From Arthrobacter sp. H20 (GTDB taxonomy: Bacteria; Actinomycetota; Actinomycetes; Actinomycetales; Micrococcaceae), in contig NZ_AZRY01000174.1 in assembly GCF_000520515.1 (NCBI RefSeq), positions 1 to 32,835 of the forward strand: a stretch of 32,835 nt of DNA, in the 5' to 3' direction. The notes beneath the pieces are model-generated. The model saw only the letters and a list, made by a program, of their open reading frames with translations. It had not been told where the DNA came from and did not search any database. The stretch's first letter is position 1. Every line of letters begins with the position of its first letter. Both the position numbers and the translations under genes were made by a program. This document shows positions 7,783 to 15,761 of this stretch, in pieces.

Positions 7783-9202
7783 TAGCCCCAATACCGTTTA
7801 CTTAGTGTTTTTTCTGTTAATCTTGGGGCATGGCGCGAAGTGGATGGATTAAGCCCGAAACCCCGGAACGGTTGAGTGATCATGTTTCGCTGGGTGTTTT
7901 GACGCGGACGTTCCCTCCGGATGTGGTGGACCGGGTGATCGCCCGGACCGGTGCGGGCCAGGCGCGGAACAGGCTGCTGCCGTCGCGGCTGATGGTCTAT
8001 TACGTGATGGCTATGGCGTTGTTCGCGGCGGGCTCGTATGAAGAGGTCATGCGTTCGCTGCTAGCGGGCATGGAGTGGATTACGGGCCGCTTCAAAGATT
8101 GGCAGATGCCAACGAAAGCCGCGATTTTCAAGGCGCGCACCCGGCTGGGCTCGACGGTAATGGCTGAACTTTTCGCGGAGGCAGCCAAGCCCCTCGCGGC
8201 GCCTGGAGGCAGCGGATTTTACAAGTCCTGGAGACTGGTCAGCGTTGACGGGACATGCCTGGACATTGCAGACACGCCAGCGAACGAGAAGTACTACGGA
8301 CGGCCAGGCACGGCCACCCTGATCAAGAGCGCGTACCCGCAGGCACGGGTACTCGGACTGGTCGAATGCGGGACACATGCGGTGATCGGGGCCGTAGTCG
8401 CCGGCTACGACACTGCCGAACAGGACATGTTTCCCGGGCTCCACGCGGACCTGGACGCCTCCATGCTGCTGATGGCCGACCGAGGGTTCTTCAGCTACCA
8501 CGCATGGAGGGACAGCGCAGCAACCGGTGCGGCACTGCTGTGGCGCATGAAGGCTAGCAACGTCCTGCCGGTGCTTGAGGAACTGCCCGACGGTTCGTAC
8601 CGCTCGGCGCTCTACGCCAACCCCAAGGCCCGTCGAAACAACACGGACGCAATCCCCGTCCGAGTGATTGAATACACCGTCACCAGCGGCGGGAACACCA
8701 GCAGTTTCCGCCTCATCACCACCGTCCTGGACCCGCGCGCAGCACCGGCACAGGACCTGGCAGAGCTCTACGGACGGCGCGGGGAAATCGAGTCCTGCTT
8801 CGACGAACTCAAAACCCACCAACGCGGCCCCGGAATCGTCCTGCGCTCCAAAACCCCCGACGGGGTCCTGCAGGAAATCTACGGCTACCTCTGCGTTCAT
8901 TACGCCCTGCGGTCCCTCATCGGCGAAGTCGCCCAATTGTTCGAAGAAGACCCCTTACGGTTTTCGTTCACACGCACTCTCCGGGCAGCACGGCGAACCC
9001 TCGCCGACCGCCCGGCTTTTTCCCCCTGACAAACTCCGGAAAGCCTTCGCCAGCTTCAGCGCAGAGATACTCCACGACCTCCTGCCGCCACGCCGACAAC
9101 GCAGCAACCCGCGCGTCGTCAAACGCAAAATGTCGGGCTGGCCACTAAAACGAATATCGAAACCGAGCATCCGAGTCGACTAAGTAAACGGTATTGGGGC
9201 TA
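7783..9202 (+). mobile_element. IS4-family insertion sequence
   Basis: A 1.4-kb element with perfect 23-bp inverted ends: TAGCCCCAATACCGTTTACT... at 7783-7805 and its reverse complement at 9180-9202. It contains one transposase gene with a late frameshift. The outermost base pairs of the repeat could be part of the target rather than the element. No clear longer target duplication is visible in the flanks. Intact, identical ends suggest a fairly recent arrival. Confidence 0.87.
7830..9183 (+). pseudogene. IS4-family DDE transposase with a late frameshift
   Basis: The main frame runs from ATG 7830 to TGA 9027-9029 (399 residues). The homologous C-terminus continues in the next frame as PPDKLRKAFASFSAEILHDL and ends KRISKPSIRVD at 9183, giving about 450 residues if restored. 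Catalytic segments are visible: SVDGTCLDIADTPAN (first Asp), LLMADRGFFSY (second Asp), and the IS4 YREK signature Y-x2-R-x3-E-x6-K in LYGRRGEIESCFDELK. The shift falls in GGCTTTTTCCCCCTGAC near 9015-9025, a homopolymer run, so it could be an indel mutation or an assembly error. The catalytic core is complete, so partial activity is possible. Confidence 0.88.
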
Positions 9203-9438
9203 GGACTGCCAGTCAGTGCCTGGCGGCGTTGACGAGGAAGGTCGGTGGTTGCGCCTGTGATGTCAATGCGGAATTTTCTGCCTACTCCTTTCATCCACAC
9301 CGTCGGACCGGATAGTTCTAAAGACCGCACTCCCAAGTACGGACCCAGATAACGTGGTCGGCCTGGGCGGGAATCACGAAACAGGCATCTTGGTATCGTT
9401 AGCCAACCTTCCAAACTTCCGCGGAAAAGAGAAACATT

Positions 9439-9771
9439 GTGAAAAAGGTGTCACTGACCGCGCTGATGCGCCACCAACTGGAAGCCGCACGGAGAGCCTC
9501 AAGCGGCCGCAGCGCCGATACAGTTTTCGGAGGCCACGAGCACGTCATGCGCCAGACAATGATCGCGTTGCGCGCCGGCAGCCACTTGAACGAACATGAA
9601 AATCCGGGCGAGGCGACGATCCATGTCCTGCAGGGCCGCGTATCGCTAACCGCTGGAAACAACTCCTGGAACGGTTCCCCCGGGGATTTACTCATAGTCC
9701 CCGACTCACGGCACGCATTGGAGGCCGTTGAGGATTCCGTTGTACTCCTTACCGTGGCCAAACACATGTGA
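9439..9771 (+). CDS. Small cupin-domain protein
   Basis: A 110-residue single-domain cupin beta-barrel starting at GTG 9439, after a purine-rich GGAAAAGAG stretch. The first cupin motif region is AGSHLNEHENPGEATIHVLQ followed by GRVSL. The second is GDLLIVPDSRHALEAVEDS. The His/Glu residues (HLNEHE and SRHALEAV) suggest a metal site, though the set is not fully canonical. The N-terminal helix LTALMRHQLEAARRASSGRSA is typical of a small actinobacterial cupin family of unknown substrate. It stands alone, 236 bp after the IS4 element and 320 bp before the CBS gene. Nothing regulatory stands out in 9203-9438. Confidence 0.8.
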   Translation: MKKVSLTALMRHQLEAARRASSGRSADTVFGGHEHVMRQTMIALRAGSHLNEHENPGEATIHVLQGRVSLTAGNNSWNGSPGDLLIVPDSRHALEAVEDSVVLLTVAKHM

Positions 9772-10091
9772 GAACAGTGGCGGTCCATCCTGAAGCGGCC
9801 ACGACCGTCCCGCACTGCGTAAGAGCGGCGTAAAGCAGTTTTACGTGCTTACCGGCGATAACCGGTACACGGCCCAACTCGTCGCTCATCAGCTCCGCAT
9901 TGATCACGCCGTGTCCGGATAGCGCGGAAACCGGCGGCAACCGACACGAAGGCCTCTGTCTGTAGGCAATCGGTACCCAAAGATGCCACCCGACCGACTC
10001 CATCTACCGTAGTTTGTGGATAGGCTGAGTTCAAGGAAGCCGGTAAAAGGGATTTGTCCTACTCCTGGCCGGACGAACCAGGAAGGTACCC
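9772..10091. other. Non-coding gap upstream of the CBS gene
   Basis: No gene is recognisable on either strand in these 320 bases. Two small inverted repeats can be seen: CGTAAA-gcagt-TTTACG near 9831-9847 and CTACCGTAG near 10004-10012. Either could belong to a promoter for the downstream CBS-pdh genes, but no convincing -35/-10 pair was found. Confidence 0.4.
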
Positions 10092-10580
10092 GTGATGGAA
10101 GCGAAGCTGGCAACCAAAGCCGCAGATATTATGAGCACACCGGTTTTCACTGCCTCACCGAATACTCTGGTTGAAGAAATTGCCGCCGTGCTTGGTCGGC
10201 ACCGCATCAGCTCTGTCCCCGTCGTTGATGGCGGTGAGCACGTAGTGGGTTTAGTCAGCGAATATGACTTGCTTGCCAAGTCTGGTTCTACTGCCGCCGA
10301 GGTGATGAGTACCGCCGTGATCAGTGTGAGCATTGATACCGCCATCGCTGATATCCGGCGCATGTTGATCGACCAGCGGCTCCGGCACCTACCCGTACTG
10401 CAGGATGGCCGCCTGGCCGGAATCGTAAGCCGCAGGGATATCGTGGCGCTTTTGGCCACCGAATGGGTCTGCGGTGTTTGCGGCGAGCCCACCCGCGGAG
10501 AGCATCCACCCGGTAGTTGCCCCAAGTGTGCCGCCACCGGAGACCGGTTCACTCTTCAGGAACAGCCTCCGGGTCCCTGA
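10092..10580 (+). CDS. CBS-domain pair protein with C-terminal rubredoxin-like zinc ribbon
   Basis: 162 residues from GTG 10092; the ATG at 10095 is equally placed, and AGGAAGG lies at 10080-10086. The first CBS motif spans about 8-62 (ADIMSTPVFTASPNTLVEEI) and the second about 68-120 (AAEVMSTAVISVSIDTAIAD). CBS pairs bind adenine nucleotides such as AMP, ATP, NAD or SAM and act as energy sensors. A four-cysteine ribbon follows, with Cys127/Cys130 (WVCGVCGEP) and Cys143/Cys146 (GSCPKCAATGDRF), spaced like a rubrerythrin-type metal site. The gene ends 70 bp before pdhA on the same strand, suggesting linked expression with PDH. The bound nucleotide and metal are unknown. Confidence 0.85.
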   Translation: MMEAKLATKAADIMSTPVFTASPNTLVEEIAAVLGRHRISSVPVVDGGEHVVGLVSEYDLLAKSGSTAAEVMSTAVISVSIDTAIADIRRMLIDQRLRHLPVLQDGRLAGIVSRRDIVALLATEWVCGVCGEPTRGEHPPGSCPKCAATGDRFTLQEQPPGP

Positions 10581-10650
10581 GCGTCCGGCACTGGCCACAG
10601 GTCGTATCCGGGGCGGAGCCGAAGGCAATTAATCAGATGGAGGCGCAATA

Positions 10651-11736
10651 GTGGTTGAAAAGACAGAAGTTACCATGGACAGCGGAGAGGGCACTGGCCC
10701 CGTTCCGGCTAAAGAACCGGCTGAGGTCCTGCTCGGTTATTACCGGGACATGGTGTTGATCAGATCCTTTGAACTCACGGCGGTGGAGATGTACAAGCGC
10801 GCCAAGATCGGCGGGTACTGTCACCTCAACCTCGGCGAGGAAGCCACCGTCGTCGGACTGACCGCCGCGCTACACAAGCGTGACTACCTCTTTACCACCT
10901 ACCGTGACCATGGCTACGCGCTCTCACGTGGCATGGCGCCGGGCCAGGTGATGGCCGAACTGTTCGGCAAAACGACCGGGGTGGCCAAGGGCCGCGGCGG
11001 ATCCATGCACATGTTCGACACCGAAACCCGCATGCTCGGCGGGTACGGGATCGTCGGTGGTCAAATACCGCCAGCCACCGGCGCGGCCTTGGCCCTTACC
11101 TACCGGGGAGAACCCGGACCGGACGCGGAAGCGGTGATGTGCCAGCTCGGCGACGGCACCACCAACATCGGGGCCTTCCACGAGTCGCTAAACATGGCCG
11201 CCATCTGGGACCTACCAATCGTGTACGTGATTGTAAACAACCGCCTGGGGATGGGAACGACGGTGGAGGCAGCCTCGGGCGAACCTGAGCTCTACAGGCG
11301 CGGTGCCTCCTACCGGATACCTGGTGAGCGGGTGGATGGCAATGATGTGCTCGCCGTCCGCGAAGCCGCCGCCGCCGCCATGGAACGCGCGCGCGCCCAA
11401 CGCCAGCCGGGCCTGCTGGAGGTTATGAGCTACCGCCTGAAAGGACACTCAGTGGTCGATCCGGCCCGCTATCGGTCCAGTGAGGACAATGAGCGGGCCC
11501 GGGAGGCCGATCCGATACCAGCTCTGCGGGGAAGCCTGCTGCAAGCCGGAATCATCGACGAAGAACACGCTACGGAGATTGAGCGGGAGGCCGACGAGCA
11601 GGTGAGCGCCGCGGTCGCGTTCGCTGATTCCAGCCCGGACCCTGCCCCCGGTGAGCTTTTCGACTATGCGTATGCCACGCCGGTTGCGAACGCCCCGCAT
11701 ACCTTGCCCGGCGATCCAGTAGTGGAGATGCCATGA
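10651..11736 (+). CDS. pdhA: Pyruvate dehydrogenase E1 component, alpha subunit
   Basis: 361 residues from GTG 10651, with ATGGAGGCG at 10637-10645 as the ribosome site; the ATG at 10675 is an alternative. E1 alpha/beta decarboxylates a 2-oxo acid on thiamine diphosphate and reductively acetylates the E2 lipoyl group. The thiamine diphosphate motif is GDG at 167-169 with NN at 196-197. GRGGSMHMFD and YGIVGGQIPPATGAALA are typical of pyruvate-type E1 alpha, as is the phosphorylation-loop region SYRLKGHSVVDPARYRS. An acetoin or branched-chain substrate is less likely but not excluded. The stop overlaps the downstream reading frame (ATGA at 11733). Confidence 0.92.
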   Translation: MVEKTEVTMDSGEGTGPVPAKEPAEVLLGYYRDMVLIRSFELTAVEMYKRAKIGGYCHLNLGEEATVVGLTAALHKRDYLFTTYRDHGYALSRGMAPGQVMAELFGKTTGVAKGRGGSMHMFDTETRMLGGYGIVGGQIPPATGAALALTYRGEPGPDAEAVMCQLGDGTTNIGAFHESLNMAAIWDLPIVYVIVNNRLGMGTTVEAASGEPELYRRGASYRIPGERVDGNDVLAVREAAAAAMERARAQRQPGLLEVMSYRLKGHSVVDPARYRSSEDNERAREADPIPALRGSLLQAGIIDEEHATEIEREADEQVSAAVAFADSSPDPAPGELFDYAYATPVANAPHTLPGDPVVEMP

Positions 11737-11753
11737 CCAGCGGAGGACACCAG

Positions 11754-12746
11754 ATGCCCGTCATCACCTACCGGCAGGCTTTGAACGATACGCTGCGCGC
11801 CGAGCTAACCCGCGACGAGAGCGTCTTCCTCATCGGCGAGGAAATCGGTATTTTCGAAGGTTCCTACAAGATCACCGCCGGACTGCTCGCCGAATTTGGG
11901 CCCACCCGGGTCCGGGACACTCCGATTTCCGAAGAGGGTTTCGTTGGGGCGGCCATCGGCGCGGCGATGCTGGGGATGCGACCTGTCGTTGAAATCATGA
12001 CGATCAACTTCAGCCTGATAGCCATCGACCAAATCGTTAACCATGCAGCTAAAATCTACGGAATGTTCGGCGGTCAGACCGCCGTCCCCATGGTGCTTCG
12101 TATGCCTGGAGGTGGTGGGCAGCAGCTGGCCGCCACCCACTCGCAGAACCTGGAAGTCTGGTATGCCCATGTGCCGGGTTTGAAGGTCGTTGCCCCCGCC
12201 ACTCCGGCTGATGCGAAGGCGCTCCTTACCGCGGCCATCCGCGACGACGATCCGGTGATCTTCTTGGAGAACCTGTCCCTGTACAACACCAAGGGCGAAG
12301 TTCCCGAGGGCGAACAGATCGCCGAAATAGGGAAAGCCGCCGTGACCAAAGAAGGCACGGACGTGACCGTGATTGCCTACTCGAGGGCCAGTGTGATCGC
12401 CCTCGAAGTTGCCCGGCAACTAGAGGATGACGGGGTTTCCGTTGAGGTGGTCGACCTGCGCAGCCTGCGTCCGCTGGACCGGCACACGATCTGTGCCTCG
12501 GTTCGTAAAACCAGCCGTGCTGTGATTCTTGAAGATGACTGGCTCAGTTACGGCATCGGCGCGGAAATCTCCGCAACCCTGATGGAAGGCGCTTTTGACT
12601 ATCTCGATGCCCCGGTCCGTCGGGTGGCGGCCGCCGAAGTACCGCTCCCCTACGCCAAACCACTCGAGTCAGCCGCGCTGCCCGACGCCAATGACTTGAT
12701 TAAGGTCATCCGCGAGTTGCTCGAGGCCACCAGTTTCACCCGATAG
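11754..12746 (+). CDS. pdhB: Pyruvate dehydrogenase E1 component, beta subunit
   Basis: 330 residues from ATG 11754. This start was chosen because CGGAGGAC lies 7 bases upstream and homology begins at MPVITYRQALNDTLRAEL. The in-frame ATG at 11733 would add seven residues and overlap the pdhA stop. It pairs with E1 alpha to form the thiamine diphosphate active sites. Recognisable segments are GEEIGIFEGSYKITAGLL, RVRDTPISEEGFVGAAIGAA, EIMTINFSLIAIDQIVNHAA and the C-terminal EVVDLRSLRPLDRHTI. The family's normal length is about 325-340. It lies between E1 alpha and E2 in one transcription unit. Confidence 0.92.
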   Translation: MPVITYRQALNDTLRAELTRDESVFLIGEEIGIFEGSYKITAGLLAEFGPTRVRDTPISEEGFVGAAIGAAMLGMRPVVEIMTINFSLIAIDQIVNHAAKIYGMFGGQTAVPMVLRMPGGGGQQLAATHSQNLEVWYAHVPGLKVVAPATPADAKALLTAAIRDDDPVIFLENLSLYNTKGEVPEGEQIAEIGKAAVTKEGTDVTVIAYSRASVIALEVARQLEDDGVSVEVVDLRSLRPLDRHTICASVRKTSRAVILEDDWLSYGIGAEISATLMEGAFDYLDAPVRRVAAAEVPLPYAKPLESAALPDANDLIKVIRELLEATSFTR

Positions 12747-12755
12747 GAACCCACC

Positions 12756-14045
12756 ATGCCTGACGTAGTCATGCCCCGCCTCTCCGACACGATGACCGAA
12801 GGTGTGCTCAGCCGCTGGCTCAAACAGGAAGGCGACACCGTCCGTAAGGGTGATGTCCTGGCAGAAATTGAAACCGACAAGGCCACCATGGACCTGGAAG
12901 CCTTCGAATCCGGCGTCCTGGAGCGCCTGCTGGTCCCCGAGGGAGCATCGGTTCCCATAGGCCAGCCAATCGCCGTCATCAGTGCTCCCGGCAGCGCCGG
13001 AGCTGGCCCTGCTTCTGGTGCATCAGGTCAAACCACTGCTACCAGTAGCAGTGAAGAAGGCGGGATTAAACGGCAGGAACTGAACCCAACGCCTGCAGAT
13101 TCGAACCAGCCCGCGGAGTCCGCTACCGTGATGCCGCCTCGTCCCGGACCATCCGCCCTGATCCTGATGTCTCCGCTGGCCCGGCGGATTGCCCACAAAC
13201 ACAACGTTGAGCTGAGCAACCTGACCGGCACCGGACCGGGGGGAAGGATTGTTCGGGCCGATGTTGAAGCTGCCGTCACCGCCCAGGACGTGGCGGTGCG
13301 ACGCGGCGGATCCCTTGTGCCGTCGGGCGATACACCTGTGACGGGTGTGGAGACAACAGCGGACTCTGAGGAAATTCCACTGTCCACCATGAGGCGGGTA
13401 ACGGCACGGCGCCTCACCGAGAGCGCAGCAGCTCCCCATTTCTTCCTGACCAATGTGGTAGACGTCGACCGTCTCCTGGCGTTCCGTACGGAAGTGAATG
13501 AACGGTTTGCTGAAATCGGCACCAGGGTCAGCGTTACAGACCTGTTGGTCCGTGCCTCTGCGGTCACCCTGCGAGCCCATCCGCACGTCAATTCCTCGTG
13601 GGGCCAGGACAAGATCATCCGCCACCATCGGATCAATATCGGGGTGGCCGTCGCTGTGGAAGACGGGCTCATGGTTCCCGTGGTTACCGACGCAGACAAA
13701 AAGGGTCTGGACGAGACAGCGGCCCAGACCCGCGCCTTGGCTGAACGCGCCCGTGCCGGGCGGCTGACGCCGGACGAATTCAGTGGCGGGACCTTCACCA
13801 TCAGTAACCTGGGGATGTACGGTGTCGACAACTTCACCGCGGTCATCAATCCGCCCGAAGCAGCTATTCTCGCCGTTGGGGCGGCCACGGATGAACCGTT
13901 CGTCCGCGACGGACAGCTGCTCACCCGCCGCGTAATGAAAATAACCTTGACCGCGGATCATCGTGTCCTCGATGGGGCGACGGCGGCGGCGTTTCTTCAG
14001 GATCTCAAACGGGCCCTTGAAGAACCGCTAAGAATGATTCTCTGA
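12756..14045 (+). CDS. pdhC: Dihydrolipoamide acetyltransferase (PDH E2)
   Basis: A 429-residue E2 core protein that transfers acetyl from lipoate to CoA. One N-terminal lipoyl domain spans about 1-77, with the lipoylated Lys42 in ETDKATMD. A flexible Ala/Pro/Ser-rich linker follows at about 78-135. The peripheral-subunit-binding domain is at about 139-174 (SPLARRIAHKHNVELSNLTG). The catalytic acyltransferase domain spans about 205-429, with His402 and Asp406 in DHRVLDG. It starts 9 bp after pdhB. No E3 (dihydrolipoamide dehydrogenase) gene follows, so E3 must come from elsewhere in the genome. It ends 3 bp from a convergent gene. Confidence 0.93.
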   Translation: MPDVVMPRLSDTMTEGVLSRWLKQEGDTVRKGDVLAEIETDKATMDLEAFESGVLERLLVPEGASVPIGQPIAVISAPGSAGAGPASGASGQTTATSSSEEGGIKRQELNPTPADSNQPAESATVMPPRPGPSALILMSPLARRIAHKHNVELSNLTGTGPGGRIVRADVEAAVTAQDVAVRRGGSLVPSGDTPVTGVETTADSEEIPLSTMRRVTARRLTESAAAPHFFLTNVVDVDRLLAFRTEVNERFAEIGTRVSVTDLLVRASAVTLRAHPHVNSSWGQDKIIRHHRINIGVAVAVEDGLMVPVVTDADKKGLDETAAQTRALAERARAGRLTPDEFSGGTFTISNLGMYGVDNFTAVINPPEAAILAVGAATDEPFVRDGQLLTRRVMKITLTADHRVLDGATAAAFLQDLKRALEEPLRMIL

Positions 14046-14048
14046 ACC

Positions 14049-14528
14049 TCAAGTGGCTCTCAAGTGAGCCAGGGTGAGCCCAATCGGGATGCTGATAAGG
14101 ATCACCACCAGTAAAATCCGGTAGGTCCACAGCGCCCACTGCGGCCCTTCACCCTTACCCCGTACCGTACGGATCAAGAGGGCGAGGGCTACGACGAGCA
14201 GCAGCCCGCCGGCATCAACGATCAATGGCGTACGGGCCACGGTTCCGCCGATCACGGCGGCACTGCCCACATTCCATGCCGCAAGTTCAGCCGCGACTAT
14301 TCGAGAGGTTGGTCGCTGCGGTGCCAGTGCGCTCTGAGCGGCGCCGAAGGCATTCTGTGCGACACCCGCCACCAGGACCGTATAGGCGGCAGCCCAGGAA
14401 CCGTGCTCAAGACGCAGCGGACCCGTGGCCGCGGCCACGAGTCCGCCAGAGACCACCCACGCGACCCCGAGGACTCGGAACAGGTCCGGGCGGACACTGC
14501 CGGCACGCACGGAATGGAGACCAGTCAT
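14049..14528 (-). CDS. Small four-helix membrane protein, unknown function
   Basis: 159 residues from ATG 14528. Four hydrophobic stretches are visible: about 18-36 (FRVLGVAWVVSGGLVAAATG), 47-66 (AAYTVLVAGVAQNAFGAAQS), 76-118 (long, containing IVDAGGLLLVVALALLI) and 133-153 (YRILLVVILISIPIGLTLA). There is no cofactor or catalytic motif and I do not recognise the family. It is convergent with pdhC (3-bp gap) and divergent from the truncated haemoglobin gene. The 88-bp region between the two starts could hold promoters for both. Confidence 0.6.
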   Translation of the reverse strand: MTGLHSVRAGSVRPDLFRVLGVAWVVSGGLVAAATGPLRLEHGSWAAAYTVLVAGVAQNAFGAAQSALAPQRPTSRIVAAELAAWNVGSAAVIGGTVARTPLIVDAGGLLLVVALALLIRTVRGKGEGPQWALWTYRILLVVILISIPIGLTLAHLRAT

Positions 14529-14591
14529 GAAGCGGTCCCGGTACTCGAGGCAACTGTTATATAGACCATCATGAGACTAACGGTACATGAC

Positions 14592-14608
14592 TTCTACAGC
14601 CTGTAGAA
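14592..14608. promoter_or_regulatory. 17-bp palindrome TTCTAC-N5-GTAGAA upstream of the haemoglobin gene
   Basis: TTCTACAGCCTGTAGAA lies 8 bases before the preferred ATG (14617) of the truncated haemoglobin gene. A TATATA stretch (14558-14563) upstream could be the -10 box, putting the palindrome in the 5' leader where a repressor could block transcription. The same TTCTAC-N5-GTAGAA pattern occurs once more at 27568-27584. The binding protein is unknown. Confidence 0.5.
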
Positions 14609-14616
14609 TAGACGAT

Positions 14617-15099
14617 ATGGAGAAGATATTACCTGATATCTGCAACCGCGAGGATATTCACCTGTTGGTCAGCGAATTCTACCGACGGGCCCTCATGGAT
14701 CAACTCCTGGGACCAGTCTTCATCGACGTCGCGCACATGGACCTTGAGAAGCACATGCCGATCATGTGTGACTTCTGGGAAACCGTGCTCTTACGAGCCG
14801 GACTGTACCGGCGCAGCGCGATGCAACATCACCTCGATCTCCATGCAAAGGCACCGCTGGGAGCCGAGCACTTTGACCGGTGGCTCGCTATCTGGACGAC
14901 AAACATCGACGAACACTATGCGGGAGAGAAAGCGGAGCTTGCCAAAGTACAGGCTGGCCGGATCGCCCAATCCATCCACCGCCGTCTGCAGGGGCGCTCG
15001 GGGAGCGGCTTCGAAACAATTGCCGCCCGTAAGACAACTGTGCCTGGTGGCGACGCCCCAACAAATGGCACTATTCTGACAACAGTCTCGACCGTCTGA
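14617..15099 (+). CDS. Group III truncated haemoglobin
   Basis: 160 residues from ATG 14617; an upstream in-frame ATG at 14587 would place the 17-bp palindrome inside the gene, so the later start is preferred. The globin domain spans about 1-130. FWETVLLRAGLYRRSAMQHH and LHAKAPLGAEHFDRWLAIW are the signature of group III truncated globins, with the proximal haem His in the LHAK/AEHFDRW region. The C-terminal 30 residues (Thr/Gly-rich) are a low-complexity tail. These proteins bind O2 and NO and are linked to NO detoxification in some bacteria; the role here is inferred. It is divergent from the membrane protein gene and followed by the AhpD-like gene. Confidence 0.87.
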   Translation: MEKILPDICNREDIHLLVSEFYRRALMDQLLGPVFIDVAHMDLEKHMPIMCDFWETVLLRAGLYRRSAMQHHLDLHAKAPLGAEHFDRWLAIWTTNIDEHYAGEKAELAKVQAGRIAQSIHRRLQGRSGSGFETIAARKTTVPGGDAPTNGTILTTVSTV

Positions 15100-15205
15100 G
15101 CACCGAGCCCCAACACTGGGGCGCTGCCGAAACGCGGCAAGATCGAAATATCCTTATACCGGTGGATAAGTACTGCCACCGCTATAGAATCAAAGGAAGC
15201 GTGCG

Positions 15206-15556
15206 ATGGCTGAAGATATGTATCCGAAAGCAACCTCCGATATGGCCCGGCGCCGTAAAGAACTCGCACCCGACATTGAGGACGCCTTCAACCGGTTCAG
15301 TAAGGAAGTCTTTAAGGACGGCGCCCTCGACGAAAAAACGAAGCAACTGATTGCCGTTGCCGTTGCTCACGTCACGCAGTGTCCCTACTGCATTGATGGG
15401 CATACCAAACTCGCCAGCCGTAAGGGCGCCACCGACGAGCAAGTCATGGAAGCTATCTGGGTCGCGGCGGAAATGCGCGCCGGCGGGGCGTACTCCCACT
15501 CCACCTTGGCGCTGCACGCGCTGCACGAAGGCGGCTCCACCACAGGCATACAATAA
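15206..15556 (+). CDS. AhpD-like carboxymuconolactone-decarboxylase-fold protein
   Basis: 116 residues from ATG 15206, after AAGGAAG at 15193-15199. It is a single CMD domain with the redox motif CPYCIDGH (C-x2-C-x3-H), as in alkylhydroperoxidase AhpD. KTKQLIAVAVAHVTQCPYC is the helix leading to the cysteines, and YSHSTLALHALHEGG closes the domain. AhpD of Mycobacterium tuberculosis reduces peroxides using electrons from a lipoylated E2 protein, so nearby pdhC is a plausible partner. Upstream lie TATAGAAT (15183-15190), a possible -10 box, and a CGGTGG/CCACCG inverted repeat (15160-15181). Confidence 0.85.
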   Translation: MAEDMYPKATSDMARRRKELAPDIEDAFNRFSKEVFKDGALDEKTKQLIAVAVAHVTQCPYCIDGHTKLASRKGATDEQVMEAIWVAAEMRAGGAYSHSTLALHALHEGGSTTGIQ

Positions 15557-15761
15557 CCTCGCGGCCCAGTCCCCGTCCTGGAGGAGGCGGATACTAAGCC
15601 GCCATGGGCCCGGAACCGCTCGATGCGTCCGTCGTTCCAAGCTAGGGCTATCCTTTGCAGTCATCCGGGCCATGACGAGCCAGCTTGTTCCCTAATTCAC
15701 GCCACTGATGCTTCTTCTCCCGAACCTAGCGGATCTGTTGGATCGACTCTAGGGTGAGGCT

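Noticed and set aside
13023-13961. Long minus-strand open frame opposite pdhC (about 310 codons)
   Set aside because: It is antisense to the fully recognisable E2 acyltransferase; the high GC content at third positions creates such shadow frames. Its sequence has no family features or ribosome site.
15106-15123. GCCCCA-ACAC-TGGGGC hairpin after the globin gene as a terminator
   Set aside because: The stem is six pairs with no T-run; too weak to list as a terminator.
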